Shown: one piece after another, positions 35,524-44,034 of the stretch
Numbering within the stretch: the stretch's first letter is position 1
How the letters are laid out: each line of letters opens with the position of its first letter
Source: an uncultured Porphyromonadaceae bacterium
GTDB lineage: Bacteria > Bacteroidota > Bacteroidia > Bacteroidales > Muribaculaceae
Length of the DNA stretch: 45,660 bases
Direction: 5' to 3'
Assembly: GCA_900540625.1 (NCBI GenBank)
Contig: UQGP01000018.1
Coordinates: forward strand, 1-45,660
The notes under the pieces: generated by a model
Seen by the model: the letters and a program-made list of their open reading frames with translations, nothing else
What the model was told of the DNA's origin: nothing
Database searches by the model: none
Translations under genes and position numbers: made by a program

Positions 35524-35837
35524 TTTGTGTAGTGGCGTAAATAAGTGTTAGTGAGACGTATGGCGGCTTGATGTCGAGCACTCGACAGCGAGCGCCTCAC
35601 GCCCCTATTTTTTAGACTGCAAATTTAGCGATTTTTTTTCGATTGCCGTGGCTGCAAGCTCCCCTTTTTTTGAAAGGATTTATACAAAGTTCGGGGGGGA
35701 TGTGCGTAGTGCCGGGCGTCGGTGTGCTTCCGGGGCTTGTACCGGAATATTGATCGGCGTTTTTTTTCTTGCGGCTGTATTGTCTGCCGATTAATACGGT
35801 CGGAACACTGATAAGCTGAGGCGGCGGCTGACGGGGG
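35524..35837. other. 314-bp spacer with purH -7 box
   Basis: On the minus strand TAAATTTG (35627-35620) is an exact -7 box about 97 bp before the purH start. No good -33 partner was found. A small hairpin CTGAC/GTCAG overlaps the stop of the next gene (about 35829-35842). Long T runs (35631-35640, 35664-35671, 35760-35767) lie on the plus strand and do not serve as terminator tracts for minus-strand genes. No small gene was recognised. Confidence 0.55.
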
Positions 35838-36731
35838 TCAGTGGCTGAGTCGGTAGCGTTGCAGCAGAGCGGCATATCGCGGCGAGGCCTTGTATGCAGT
35901 CAGCCAGTGATTTAGTGTGCCAAGCAGTCTGTCATTGCGGTTTTTGGCCACGGCCCAAACCTGGAATTGGTTGAAAGTGACCGGGGCGCAGATGTGTAGC
36001 CGCGGGTCGGCGGCAGCGGCGATACGAGCTTCGCCCTGAGCGACGACGGCGCGACGTATGCGTCCGGCGGCTGTGAGCATTAGCAGGTGCTCGGTGGTGA
36101 GGGCTTGACTGTCATCGATATATATGGTGTCGCCGAGTTCGTGTCCCAGATTAACGAGACTGGCTCGCACCGGCGATCCGCGCGGAATCCATACGGTGTC
36201 ACCTCCGAGGGTTGCTGCGGTGGCTGTGGTGTCTTCTGCAGTGGCGGAGACCATGACATAGCGGTCGATATATACAGCTTCGGTGACGTCTACAAGCCCT
36301 TTGAGTTGTGTCGTGGATTGCAGGGACGACACTACGATGTCAAAAACGCCGGCATCGAGGCCGCCGAGTGCATAGTCCAGCGGAGCAAAGGGGTGGAGTT
36401 TGACAGGTCGATGGTGTATACGGCTGAGGTCGCAAATGATGTCGTAGTCTATGCCGGAGATGGTATCCCCCGAGATGTTGTAGCCTAATGGGGTGATTTC
36501 AATGGCTATGTCGAGGGTGTCGCCGCCCGAGTGTGCCGGATATTTGTCGGAGCCGAAGAGCGGTGTGCGTGCTTCGCGGCTGCATTTGGCGAGGATGCTC
36601 ATCAATACCAATACAAGCAGCAGTATGATGAGCATCCACACCGGTCTTTTGGCGGATTTCTTGCTCACCGACAGGGCGAGCCTATGGCGAAATTCGTATT
36701 TTTTTTTGTTTTTGTCGTCGTTACTATCCAT
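35838..36731 (-). CDS. membrane-anchored solute-binding-like protein (MltF N-terminal type)
   Basis: This 297-residue protein has a lysine-rich cytoplasmic tail, one membrane span (about residues 31-48, VWMLIILLLVLVLMSILA) and a periplasmic domain resembling type 3 solute-binding proteins: DIAIEITPLGYN, SGIDYDIICDLSRI, GVFDIVVSSLQ and a lobe-2 segment ending in LNHWLTAYKASPRYAALLQRY. MltF has such a domain fused to a lytic transglycosylase; no transglycosylase domain is present here. Its position just before purH and the mre genes hints at a sensing or cell-wall role, but the ligand is unknown. Confidence 0.78.
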   Translation of the reverse strand: MDSNDDKNKKKYEFRHRLALSVSKKSAKRPVWMLIILLLVLVLMSILAKCSREARTPLFGSDKYPAHSGGDTLDIAIEITPLGYNISGDTISGIDYDIICDLSRIHHRPVKLHPFAPLDYALGGLDAGVFDIVVSSLQSTTQLKGLVDVTEAVYIDRYVMVSATAEDTTATAATLGGDTVWIPRGSPVRASLVNLGHELGDTIYIDDSQALTTEHLLMLTAAGRIRRAVVAQGEARIAAAADPRLHICAPVTFNQFQVWAVAKNRNDRLLGTLNHWLTAYKASPRYAALLQRYRLSH

Positions 36732-36843
36732 CTATTTTCTGAGGGGGAGAGAGACTTTTTCTGAGTGGTGGAGAGACTGTTGATGCAAAGTTGTAGCTTT
36801 CGCGGCTTATCGGCGGACGATAGCGGTCGGTTGGCACGACTCG

Positions 36844-38934
36844 TCAGTTGGCAAAATCGACGGAGACGCCGATTTGGAAGCGGCGGGGATTGAGCGGATA
36901 GTGCAGAGCCGAGAAGTATTTATTGCCTCCGAACCATCCTTGGTTGACGTGCGACATCATTACGTAGAAGCGTGCTTTGGAGAGCTTCATATTGGCGTAA
37001 ACGTTCATGAATGGATAGTTGCCGAGCTTGAGGTCGCGTTGTTGGTGGAAAGTGGCTGTCGCCGGCTGATAAGCCGGGGCGTAATAGCTTGTGTAGTAGT
37101 TGCAATCTACGCCCAATTGAAGTCGTAGGGTGGCTATGCGGACTGTGGCATAGAGGTTGGTGTATACTGCAAATTTGGGCAGGGTGATGATATTCTCGTC
37201 TGTACTTGTCTGGTATGTCAAGCTGTTGTCCCAATGCAATGCCCCTACGCGGAAATTTTGTTGCAGACGTGCACTGAACACTTGCACGCTGCCGCTGTGC
37301 TGCTGAGGCAAGCCTTTGGTGTCGAAGTATATATGATTTTGGATGTTTTCGATTCCGACATCCAGCGAGGTGCCGAAGCGGTTGAGCATTACGCGTCCGC
37401 CTACGCGCAGTGTGCGTGTTTTGCCAAAGTCGTTGTGCCATGCGAAGTGGTTGGAGACGTAGTTTTGCAGCAGGTATGGTGCATGGGCGTTGTCGAAACG
37501 TCCGTATGCGCCTACGCTGACGCTGTCGCCCAGAAGATGGAATCGGGTGTCTACGCGGCCGTCGATGTGTACGTCGCCGGCGGCGTCGCCTATCAGCCCG
37601 ACTTCGCCCGTGGCTTCGTAGGTGAGGATGCTGCCGCGCTGTTTGGTAAGCTGTCCGCCCACCCACGCCAGCGAGCGGCTATGCTTGGCGGCCATTGCGC
37701 CGACTCCTTCGGGAAGAGGGTCCAAGGTTGTTTCTTGCGAGATGCTTGCGTCCGCGGCTGTCACCGGTGTTTGGTAGTATTTTTCGAGGCTGTGCTTGAA
37801 GTACGCCGACAGACCGAATTTGGCAAGTCTGTGGAAACCTTCGAGCAGCGACACGCCCACGGTATTGGTCAATGCGTGCATACGCGTGACATCACGTGTA
37901 CCGTCAGCTTGGAGGTAAATGTTTTCGAAGAATTTAGAGGCCTCGCCCGGAGCGGAATTCAGGAACAAGTGCTTGTCAAAATCGTATTGCAGCGTCCAAA
38001 CAAACGAGGTCACCGGAATGTAAGTGCGATGGACTATGGTGTCGCCGTCTTCGCCCGAGGGTTGTTCCTCGTGCCAATATCCTACTTTATAGCGGTTGTT
38101 GAGGTATAATTGTCCGCCGACGGTACGCGTGTGCGCCGCCGTGAGGTTGGTGGGAATGCTCTTGGCGTTGATGCTGCTGACGCCGCCTTGCAGTTTGGCC
38201 GGGTCGGTGATGTATAGGTCATCGGTGATACCGCCGGTCTCCTTATTGAGCATATTCCAGTGGTTGTAAAAGCCTTGGAATTCGTATCTATCGCCCATAT
38301 ACGATCCCGAGAAGCCCCAAATGAGGTCTTTGAGAGCTTGGTTGGCGTACGAACCTTTGGAGTATATGTAATCGGCGAGTACGCCGACTTGGGCGCGACG
38401 GTTGATGTTGCCGGAGAAGTCGCATTTGAGGCGTTCCTGTGCGGTTTCGCGGCCGCCGGAGGCGTTATAAGATAGGAAGGTGACCGGTATACGGCTGTTG
38501 TACCACTTCATCGTGGATACATCGGGACGATACGTGCGTGTGCCTTGACTGAGAAAGAATGCATCTGTATGCGGACGCTGCCACCAGATCATATTTGTGC
38601 CTTGGGCGGCGAAGTTGCCGGTAGTGACCCAGGCGTCCGATACGGCGGAGGGGATTGTTCGACGGCTGTAATTGAGATACAGCGTATCGATGTCGGCGTC
38701 TTGGTGTATGCCCAGAGGCATCAAGTCGGTCCACGCTGTGGGCGGCGGAACCACCGGGTCTTTGTGCTTGTGTGTGTCTGTGCCGTGGTCTTGCGCGAAG
38801 CCGCATATAGTCGAAGCAACGGCCATAATGCAGCATATCAGCACCTTGGCTAATCGTTGTGCGTATTTACCGCGTAAACTGCGGCTGAAGGTCGCATGTA
38901 TGGTGAAGTGTATGTCGTTGTGTGTACGGGTCAT
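36844..38934 (-). CDS. Porin_10-family putative outer-membrane porin
   Basis: This gene encodes a 696-residue exported beta-barrel. The signal peptide is atypically long (MTRTHNDIHFTIHATF..., hydrophobic core VLICCIMAVASTICGFAQ). The mature part opens with WTDLMPLGIHQDADIDTLYLNYSRR and contains the Porin_10 pattern GMxTYRPDVSTMKWYNSRIPVT-like text at residues about 115-140, with alternating strands to the end (RRFQIGVSVDFAN). The ATG at 38934 is favoured because a perfect -7 box lies about 40 bp upstream; an ATG at 39039 would place the promoter inside the gene. Substrate unknown. Confidence 0.85.
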   Translation of the reverse strand: MTRTHNDIHFTIHATFSRSLRGKYAQRLAKVLICCIMAVASTICGFAQDHGTDTHKHKDPVVPPPTAWTDLMPLGIHQDADIDTLYLNYSRRTIPSAVSDAWVTTGNFAAQGTNMIWWQRPHTDAFFLSQGTRTYRPDVSTMKWYNSRIPVTFLSYNASGGRETAQERLKCDFSGNINRRAQVGVLADYIYSKGSYANQALKDLIWGFSGSYMGDRYEFQGFYNHWNMLNKETGGITDDLYITDPAKLQGGVSSINAKSIPTNLTAAHTRTVGGQLYLNNRYKVGYWHEEQPSGEDGDTIVHRTYIPVTSFVWTLQYDFDKHLFLNSAPGEASKFFENIYLQADGTRDVTRMHALTNTVGVSLLEGFHRLAKFGLSAYFKHSLEKYYQTPVTAADASISQETTLDPLPEGVGAMAAKHSRSLAWVGGQLTKQRGSILTYEATGEVGLIGDAAGDVHIDGRVDTRFHLLGDSVSVGAYGRFDNAHAPYLLQNYVSNHFAWHNDFGKTRTLRVGGRVMLNRFGTSLDVGIENIQNHIYFDTKGLPQQHSGSVQVFSARLQQNFRVGALHWDNSLTYQTSTDENIITLPKFAVYTNLYATVRIATLRLQLGVDCNYYTSYYAPAYQPATATFHQQRDLKLGNYPFMNVYANMKLSKARFYVMMSHVNQGWFGGNKYFSALHYPLNPRRFQIGVSVDFAN

Positions 38935-38972
38935 TGGGAGCGTATGCCGGGGGCATATTTTGTTATGCGTTG

Positions 38973-38980
38973 CAAAGTTA
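38973..38980 (-). promoter_or_regulatory. -7 promoter box of the porin gene
   Basis: The minus-strand reading is TAACTTTG, an exact TAnnTTTG match and identical to the boxes of the thi operon and rpsO. Transcription would begin near 38966, leaving a leader of about 30 nt to the ATG at 38934. No convincing -33 box was found. Confidence 0.6.
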
Positions 38981-39083
38981 GCGCTTTCTTGCGGATTATT
39001 CTTGCGAAATCCGGCAAAAAAGCGCGAAGATATGAGCATGTGGTGACCGTGCGCCGGCTTGGACTGTGCGCCGCTTGCTAAGA

Positions 39084-39722
39084 CTACTTGCGTGTCATAC
39101 GAAAACCGATGTAGATGTTGTCGTAGTTGTCAAGTATGGATGCCACGGTACTGAATGAGGTGTTGGAAGCCACTTTGGGCAGTTTCTTCAGAATGTTTAT
39201 AAGGCGCGAGGCATCAAAGGTGATGTTGAGCTGATTACCTGATTTGGTGGCCATAGCGTTGACGTGACCTATGGACACGCTGCCGAGAATATTGAATTTG
39301 AAAACAAGCATATCGTCTTGCGATGATTTTTCGACGGTACCTTTGAATGTACCGTAGGTTGTCTTGATTGCAAAGTTGTGAGACTTGTCCACGGTAAGGA
39401 TGACATTGGTCATACGCGAGCGCTTGTAGTATGGCGCGAGTTTTTCCTCGATGGCTGTGGCCGCGGCGGCTCCGCCGATATTAGCCAGTGTGCTCTCACC
39501 TCGGAAAGATATGCCCGGCGACTTATACTTCCACGTGCCTACGAGGTCGTCTACCGTGAATTTGGTGGTGGCTGTGGCATTGGCCACGGTTTGGCCTATA
39601 TTGCTGATTATTTGTCCTAAGTTGCCTTTATTGAAGATGTCTTTGAAATCGGTGGCGTGCGAAGTTGAAGCGACCGATGCCAATATTGCACCTATAAGGA
39701 TGGTGCACAGATGTTTGGTCAT
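39084..39722 (-). CDS. DUF4923-like exported protein
   Basis: This 212-residue protein has a signal peptide (MTKHLCTILIGAILASVASTSHA). The mature part has the lipocalin-like signature VDDLVGTWKYKSPGISFRGE and GTFKGTVEKS, with a hydrophobic helix pair near residue 75-90 (NIGGAAAATAIEEKLAPYYK). The family is widespread in Bacteroidales and has no assigned function. It ends about 150 bp before the porin start and probably forms its own transcript or a loose operon with it. Confidence 0.8.
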   Translation of the reverse strand: MTKHLCTILIGAILASVASTSHATDFKDIFNKGNLGQIISNIGQTVANATATTKFTVDDLVGTWKYKSPGISFRGESTLANIGGAAAATAIEEKLAPYYKRSRMTNVILTVDKSHNFAIKTTYGTFKGTVEKSSQDDMLVFKFNILGSVSIGHVNAMATKSGNQLNITFDASRLINILKKLPKVASNTSFSTVASILDNYDNIYIGFRMTRK

Positions 39723-39771
39723 AGTGTTTGAAGTGTGAATTGTCTTATGTGTGAATGTGAATATTGATGAA

Positions 39772-39795
39772 AAGGGGGCTATTGTATGCCCCCTT
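39772..39795 (-). terminator. hairpin terminator after the dehydratase gene
   Basis: AAGGGGGC (39772-39779) pairs perfectly with GCCCCCTT (39788-39795). Read on the minus strand, the stem is followed by a TTTTC-type run. It lies 78 bp downstream of the stop at 39873 and just before the DUF4923 start, so it should end the upstream transcript. Confidence 0.7.
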
Positions 39796-39872
39796 GTGTA
39801 TCGTGAGTTGTGTGTGCGCCGTGGATGGCGCGGATTGTGTGCCGTGTTAGCGCGGTCGGCAGCTTGGTCGGC

Positions 39873-41861
39873 TTAGGGCTGCTCGTGGATGCTCTTGCTT
39901 TTGTCGATACGGTTATCTATGGCTTGCCATACCGAGTTCTGAGACTTGTACTCGGGCACGAGTAGTTTCATCTGCATCACTACATCCTCGGTTTTGCCTT
40001 CGATGGTGAGGGCGCGTAGTTTTTCCAGACGAGAGCATACATCGTCGTAGTCATAAAGCCGCACTTTGGCGATCATAATCTTCTTGTGGTTGGTCGCGAT
40101 TATTTGCTCGTGGTTGTTGAGCAATTCCTCGTAGAGTTTTTCGCCGGGACGCAGTCCCGTCTCGACGATTTGGATGTCTTTGCCGGGTCGTAGTCCGGCG
40201 AGCGAAATCATGCGCGTAGCCAAGTCGTAGATTTTGACCGGTTTTCCCATATCAAAGATATAAATCTCGCCACCGGCGCCCATACATCCGGCTTCGAGTA
40301 CCAGCGAGCAGGCTTCCGGGATGGTCATAAAGTAGCGTATGATATCGCGATGTGTGACGGTGACGGGGCCACCTTCGGCTATCTGTTTGCGGAACAACGG
40401 AATAACCGAACCGTTGGAGCCTAAGACATTGCCGAAGCGCGTGGTGATAAATCGTGTGTATGCGTCGGTGCACTCGCGGCGCAACTTGTTGGCCAGCGAT
40501 TGGGTGTATATCTCGGCTATGCGTTTGGACGCGCCCATGATGTTGGTGGGATTGACGGTCTTGTCTGTCGAAATCATCACAAATCGATCTACGCCGTATT
40601 TTACGGCCAAATCCGCCAAGTTCTTAGTGCCGAAGACGTTGGTGGTGATGGCTTCGGTTGGGTTACATTCCATCATCGGGACATGCTTGTAGGCAGCGGC
40701 ATGGTAGACGTAACGCGGTTTGAGAGAGGCAAAAATTTGCTCCATGCGTGTGCTATTGGCCACATCGGCGATACATAGTTCTATGTCTTGGTGCGGATAG
40801 TCATGTGTAATCTCCAGTTGCAAGTCGTGCATCGGGGTTTCGGCCTGGTCTACGAGTACAAGCTTGGATGCGCCGAAACGGCATAATTGTCGTACAATCT
40901 CGCTGCCTATCGAGCCGCCGGCGCCGGTAACCATGACTACTGCTCCGTGCATGTTTTGTTCTATCAGAGGATTGTTGTTGATGATAGGCTCGCGCCCCAG
41001 CAGGTCTTCGATTTTGATGTCTTGGACGTGATGCGATATATCCGGCATTTGGTCGTCGTTGACGCCGAATTCCTCGATTTGGTTGAGCATCAGTAACTTG
41101 ATGTTGTTATTGAGGAATACGTCGGCTCCGCCGCTACGCATAAATTCGATATGCGTGGCCAGGAACAGGAGGGTGTCGCATCCACATTCCTCAAAAACTT
41201 GTGCTACGGTGTCGGGGTTGTAGTCACGTATGGGTATTCCGCTGATGGTGGTGTTGATATTGCTGTGGTTGAGGCTCAGCATCATCACCGGACGGAATCG
41301 GCCTCCGGTTTCGGTTTGTAATGCTGCGGCTAATGCGAACGAATTAAGCGCCGAACCAAGGACCACAACGCGCTTGCGGTTGGCGTCCAAGGATGTTACG
41401 GCATCATATATATATTTGACCAGAAGTCGCACCACCGTCATTAGAGCAAAGGTGATGACTCCGATAACGAATATGTTCCATATACCCACGAAATGTATAG
41501 ATGCGATGCACTCGAATGCGAGGTCTATGAGCGTCAAAACGACACTTGAGACGATGACGGATAATGCTATATGATAAGTATCTTCGATAGCGGACAGGCG
41601 TATAATGCTACGGTACGGCTTTACAAAGCCGAAGACCAAAGCGTAGATAGCAACTACGACACCTACGCGTGTATGCCATGTATAAAGCCAGCCGGAGTAT
41701 CCCTCCGTAGGGTCGCCGTGGCCGAGAAGTATGGTGAGTATGGCGCTGAAAAAAACTATAAGTATATCACAAGCCAAGACAACCCATTGAGGTAGTGGCG
41801 CCTTGAGAAAGTGCCGTATGATACGCCAATCGGCTATATTGCTTATTATTCTTCTGCGCAT
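39873..41861 (-). CDS. membrane-bound UDP-sugar 4,6-dehydratase (CapD/PglF/WbpM family)
   Basis: This 662-residue protein has four N-terminal membrane spans (about 27-47, 65-82, 98-117 and 124-146), a first nucleotide-binding region (VVVLGSALNSFALAAAL) and a second Rossmann domain with GAGGSIG at 313-319. The catalytic region reads MISTDKTVNPTNIMGASKR and is followed by TRFGNVLGSNGSVIPLF. The family dehydrates UDP-GlcNAc to start synthesis of bacillosamine, QuiNAc or FucNAc for capsule, O-antigen or glycoprotein glycans. It is single here, with its own promoter and terminator. No glycosyltransferase lies beside it. Confidence 0.94.
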   Translation of the reverse strand: MRRRIISNIADWRIIRHFLKAPLPQWVVLACDILIVFFSAILTILLGHGDPTEGYSGWLYTWHTRVGVVVAIYALVFGFVKPYRSIIRLSAIEDTYHIALSVIVSSVVLTLIDLAFECIASIHFVGIWNIFVIGVITFALMTVVRLLVKYIYDAVTSLDANRKRVVVLGSALNSFALAAALQTETGGRFRPVMMLSLNHSNINTTISGIPIRDYNPDTVAQVFEECGCDTLLFLATHIEFMRSGGADVFLNNNIKLLMLNQIEEFGVNDDQMPDISHHVQDIKIEDLLGREPIINNNPLIEQNMHGAVVMVTGAGGSIGSEIVRQLCRFGASKLVLVDQAETPMHDLQLEITHDYPHQDIELCIADVANSTRMEQIFASLKPRYVYHAAAYKHVPMMECNPTEAITTNVFGTKNLADLAVKYGVDRFVMISTDKTVNPTNIMGASKRIAEIYTQSLANKLRRECTDAYTRFITTRFGNVLGSNGSVIPLFRKQIAEGGPVTVTHRDIIRYFMTIPEACSLVLEAGCMGAGGEIYIFDMGKPVKIYDLATRMISLAGLRPGKDIQIVETGLRPGEKLYEELLNNHEQIIATNHKKIMIAKVRLYDYDDVCSRLEKLRALTIEGKTEDVVMQMKLLVPEYKSQNSVWQAIDNRIDKSKSIHEQP

Positions 41862-42200
41862 GCGTGTATAGAATTCAGCACTTGAAGGTGAACAAATGGT
41901 CGCTCTCGCAACCGGAGACTTAACAAATGGTTCGGAGGCATGGCAAGAGAGCCTTCGGACTTATGGATGCAAAAGTAATAAATTTATTTAAATCCACCAA
42001 CTATAAGAGCAAAAAAGCAATAAAAAAACCTAAAATGCGCGGGCAAATGCATCTAATAGAGCGAAAACACGGCAACTCGTGTCCGTTCCTGAAATTGGTT
42101 GACTCGGTTTTGGGCGCATGTACAGACAGTAAGCGCAAGTGTGTGCCAAGTTGTTTTTCTCATTTTTTTTCGGCCTGAAAAATGTTTTTTGCTGAAAATC
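41862..42200. other. divergent spacer with dehydratase leader
   Basis: The spacer to rpsO has no gene. The transcribed leader of the dehydratase (41862 to about 41963) holds two copies of AACAAATGGT (41892-41901 and 41921-41930, starting 29 bp apart). It also holds complementary GCTCTC and GAGAGC blocks that could pair. The middle (41980-42050) is AT-rich. The right part leads into the rpsO promoter. Confidence 0.55.
41970..42001 (-). promoter_or_regulatory. promoter of the dehydratase gene
   Basis: On the minus strand TACTTTTG (41977-41970) matches TAnnTTTG. GTTG (42001-41998), one base off TTTG, lies 20 bp upstream of it. The start site would be near 41963, giving a leader of about 100 nt. 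Confidence 0.6.
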
Positions 42201-42231
42201 ATTGTCGTTAGCGAAAAAAGTCGTAACTTTG
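42201..42231 (+). promoter_or_regulatory. rpsO promoter
   Basis: ATTG (42201-42204) and TAACTTTG (42224-42231) match the -33 and -7 boxes with a 19-bp spacer. The predicted start near 42238 coincides with the first base of a short hairpin. Confidence 0.75.
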
Positions 42232-42237
42232 CACCGC

Positions 42238-42255
42238 TTGTCCGCCAAAGGACAA
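42238..42255 (+). promoter_or_regulatory. hairpin at the 5' end of the rpsO mRNA
   Basis: TTGTCC (42238-42243) and GGACAA (42250-42255) form a perfect 6-bp stem with loop GCCAAA. It lies at the predicted mRNA 5' end, 40 bp before the rpsO ATG. It may stabilise the transcript or take part in S15 autoregulation; neither is shown. Confidence 0.45.
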
Positions 42256-42295
42256 ATTAAATAATTCAATATTAACGTATTAACACTTTCTAAGA

Positions 42296-42571
42296 ATGCA
42301 CTTAAGTTCTGACGAAAAAGTAGAGATCTTCGAGAAGTACGGTAAGGGTAAGACTGATACCGGGTCTCCAGAGGCCCAGATAGCATTGTTCTCGGTCCGT
42401 ATCGCTCATTTGACTAACCACTTGAAGTCAAATCACAAAGATCATACCACCGAACGCGCTCTTAAGATGCTGGTAGGTAAACGTCGTCGTCTGCTTGACT
42501 ACCTCAAGCGTAAAGACATTACTCGCTACCGTGCCATCATCGCTCAGAAGGAGCTTGGTATCCGCAAGTAA
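42296..42571 (+). CDS. rpsO: 30S ribosomal protein S15
   Basis: S15 binds the central domain of 16S rRNA early in 30S assembly. The protein has 91 residues, against about 89 usually. Landmarks are DTGSPEAQIALFSVRIAHLTNH, HKDHTTERALKMLVGKRRRLLDYL and RYRAIIAQKELGIRK. The gene is monocistronic, with its own promoter and a strong terminator. Confidence 0.98.
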   Translation: MHLSSDEKVEIFEKYGKGKTDTGSPEAQIALFSVRIAHLTNHLKSNHKDHTTERALKMLVGKRRRLLDYLKRKDITRYRAIIAQKELGIRK

Positions 42572-42618
42572 GGCAGCTGCGGCAAGTGCAGCCGCCTTCC
42601 GAGCTTAAAGACTACAAC

Positions 42619-42660
42619 AAGGGGCTGCGTCGCAGAGCGATGCAGCCCCTTGCCGTTTTT
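42619..42660 (+). terminator. intrinsic terminator of rpsO
   Basis: AAGGGGCTGC (42619-42628) pairs with GCAGCCCCTT (42642-42651). The inner bases TCGC/GCGA extend the stem around an AGA loop, with one G-T pair. TGCCGTTTTT follows. A second weaker hairpin (about 42573-42597, one mismatch) lies between it and the stop. Confidence 0.92.
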
Positions 42661-42687
42661 GAGGGAAGCGACTCCTGTATTATAAGG

Positions 42688-42723
42688 CCCTTAGGGTCCT
42701 TAGGGTCTTTTAGGTCCTTAGGG
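42688..42723 (+). repeat. 9-bp-period repeat, TCCTTAGGG family, rpsO-glxK spacer
   Basis: Four gapless units are seen: CCCTTAGGG, TCCTTAGGG, TCTTTTAGG and TCCTTAGGG. The motif matches the thiamin-operon arrays at 5612-5683 and 6901-6990 although it lies about 36 kb away. Confidence 0.85.
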
Positions 42724-42810
42724 TCGAGGCTGAAATGAATTGCTATACGGTAGTGCAGGCCACCACACTACACATTATAATATTACGACTTTCGACTTCT
42801 GACAGTATTT

Positions 42811-43812
42811 ATGATTCTAATAGCACCGGACAAATTCAAGGGTACTATGAGCGCTGAGACGGCGGCGCATTGCATCGCCTCGACATTGACGTCCTATGGC
42901 TATGAGTCCATAGAATTCCCTATGGCGGACGGCGGCGAGGGGACGGCTGCGGCGCTTGCGCGAATGTATGACCTGCGACGCGAGCCGGCAGTTCCGGAGT
43001 GTTATGTCAATGAGGACGGCACAATAGGTGTTATAGAAGCCGGAGTCCTTACTTACGGGTCTACCCGGTCGCGCGATATCGTTATGGGCAGGGATTCGAC
43101 GGAACTTGGCGAAGCCTTGCGCCGGGTTATGGACGGGTATCCGCAGATGGATACGCTGTACCTCGGCATCGGGGGTACCGGAACGTGCGACGGAGGCGCG
43201 GGAATGGTACGTGTACTCGGCCGATACGGGCTGGAGACGCGCGCACGTCGATGCCTCGTCGGATTGTGTGACGTGCGAGTGCCCTTGATTGCTCCGATAG
43301 GCGAGCCCTCGGCGCTGATGTTTGCGCCGCAGAAGGGCGCACTGCCCGAGGATTTGCCGCTGCTGGCCGAGCGATTGCGCAAATGGCAGGAACTGTGGCC
43401 GGGACGTAGTTCGGTATATGACGGTGCCGGCGGAGGCCTGGGCTTTGCTTTGGCGTCGGTGCTTGGCGCGCGATGTGTCGACGGCGCCGCGCATCTTGCC
43501 GAAGCCATACGCTGGGAGGATATAGATTTGGTAGTGTCCGGCGAAGGCCGTATAGACGAGCAGACAGGGCAGGGCAAGGTTGTGGAAACGCTTCGACGCC
43601 TTGCCGCCGCTCGCGACGTGCCCTTCCTCGCTTTTGGCGGAAGTGTAACCACAGCGGCGCCGTGGGCCTTGTCGTGTACGGACGCCGCCTCGACCGACCT
43701 CCAAAGCCAAGTGCCATCACCCGAACAAGCCGTGCAGCTACTAAAAACCTGTGTAGCTTCCCATATAGACCTTATCAGACAAACGATTAGCGGACACGCC
43801 TCTCATCAATAA
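42811..43812 (+). CDS. glxK: glycerate kinase
   Basis: This is a 333-residue GarK/GlxK-family kinase that phosphorylates D-glycerate to 2- or 3-phosphoglycerate. The start MILIAPDKFKGTMSAETAA, PMADGGEGTA, GIGGTGTCDGGAGM and VVSGEGRIDEQTGQGKV are all family signatures. The length is slightly below the usual 370-380; the C-terminal region (from about residue 275) is shortened and less conserved. The gene is preceded by the 9-bp array and has no visible promoter box. Confidence 0.94.
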   Translation: MILIAPDKFKGTMSAETAAHCIASTLTSYGYESIEFPMADGGEGTAAALARMYDLRREPAVPECYVNEDGTIGVIEAGVLTYGSTRSRDIVMGRDSTELGEALRRVMDGYPQMDTLYLGIGGTGTCDGGAGMVRVLGRYGLETRARRCLVGLCDVRVPLIAPIGEPSALMFAPQKGALPEDLPLLAERLRKWQELWPGRSSVYDGAGGGLGFALASVLGARCVDGAAHLAEAIRWEDIDLVVSGEGRIDEQTGQGKVVETLRRLAAARDVPFLAFGGSVTTAAPWALSCTDAASTDLQSQVPSPEQAVQLLKTCVASHIDLIRQTISGHASHQ

Positions 43813-43972
43813 TCCGGTGATGACCGATTCGTAGATTTGTTGTCGTTAATCGACTAAATAATAATGGCTTACGTGGTGTGTGCTTGGCTTTTACGTTGGA
43901 GTGATTTTGGTTAATAAATATTAAATTTGCGCTATTCGCGAAGATTGTATAAGGAAATTAGAAATAAATAGG

Positions 43973-43980
43973 TAAATTTG
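43973..43980 (+). promoter_or_regulatory. candidate -7 box before the structured element
   Basis: TAAATTTG is an exact TAnnTTTG match. The start site would be near 43987, so the long hairpin and perhaps both small secreted genes would lie on one transcript. The -33 element is not evident (ATTG at 43944-43947 is 25 bp away), so this is a moderate prediction. Confidence 0.45.
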
Positions 43981-44034
43981 CGGTGTACTCAGAGGAGTGC
44001 CTCGACATACTAAATAATTAAGAAGCGTTTTGCT

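Noticed and set aside
38935..39039. Longer N-terminus of the Porin_10 protein
   Set aside because: The extension crosses an exact -7 promoter box, and its residues do not form a better signal peptide.
41927..42178. 83-codon plus-strand frame in the spacer before rpsO
   Set aside because: It crosses the dehydratase promoter, is poor in family-like sequence, and ends inside AT-rich spacer; no ribosome-binding site or signal.
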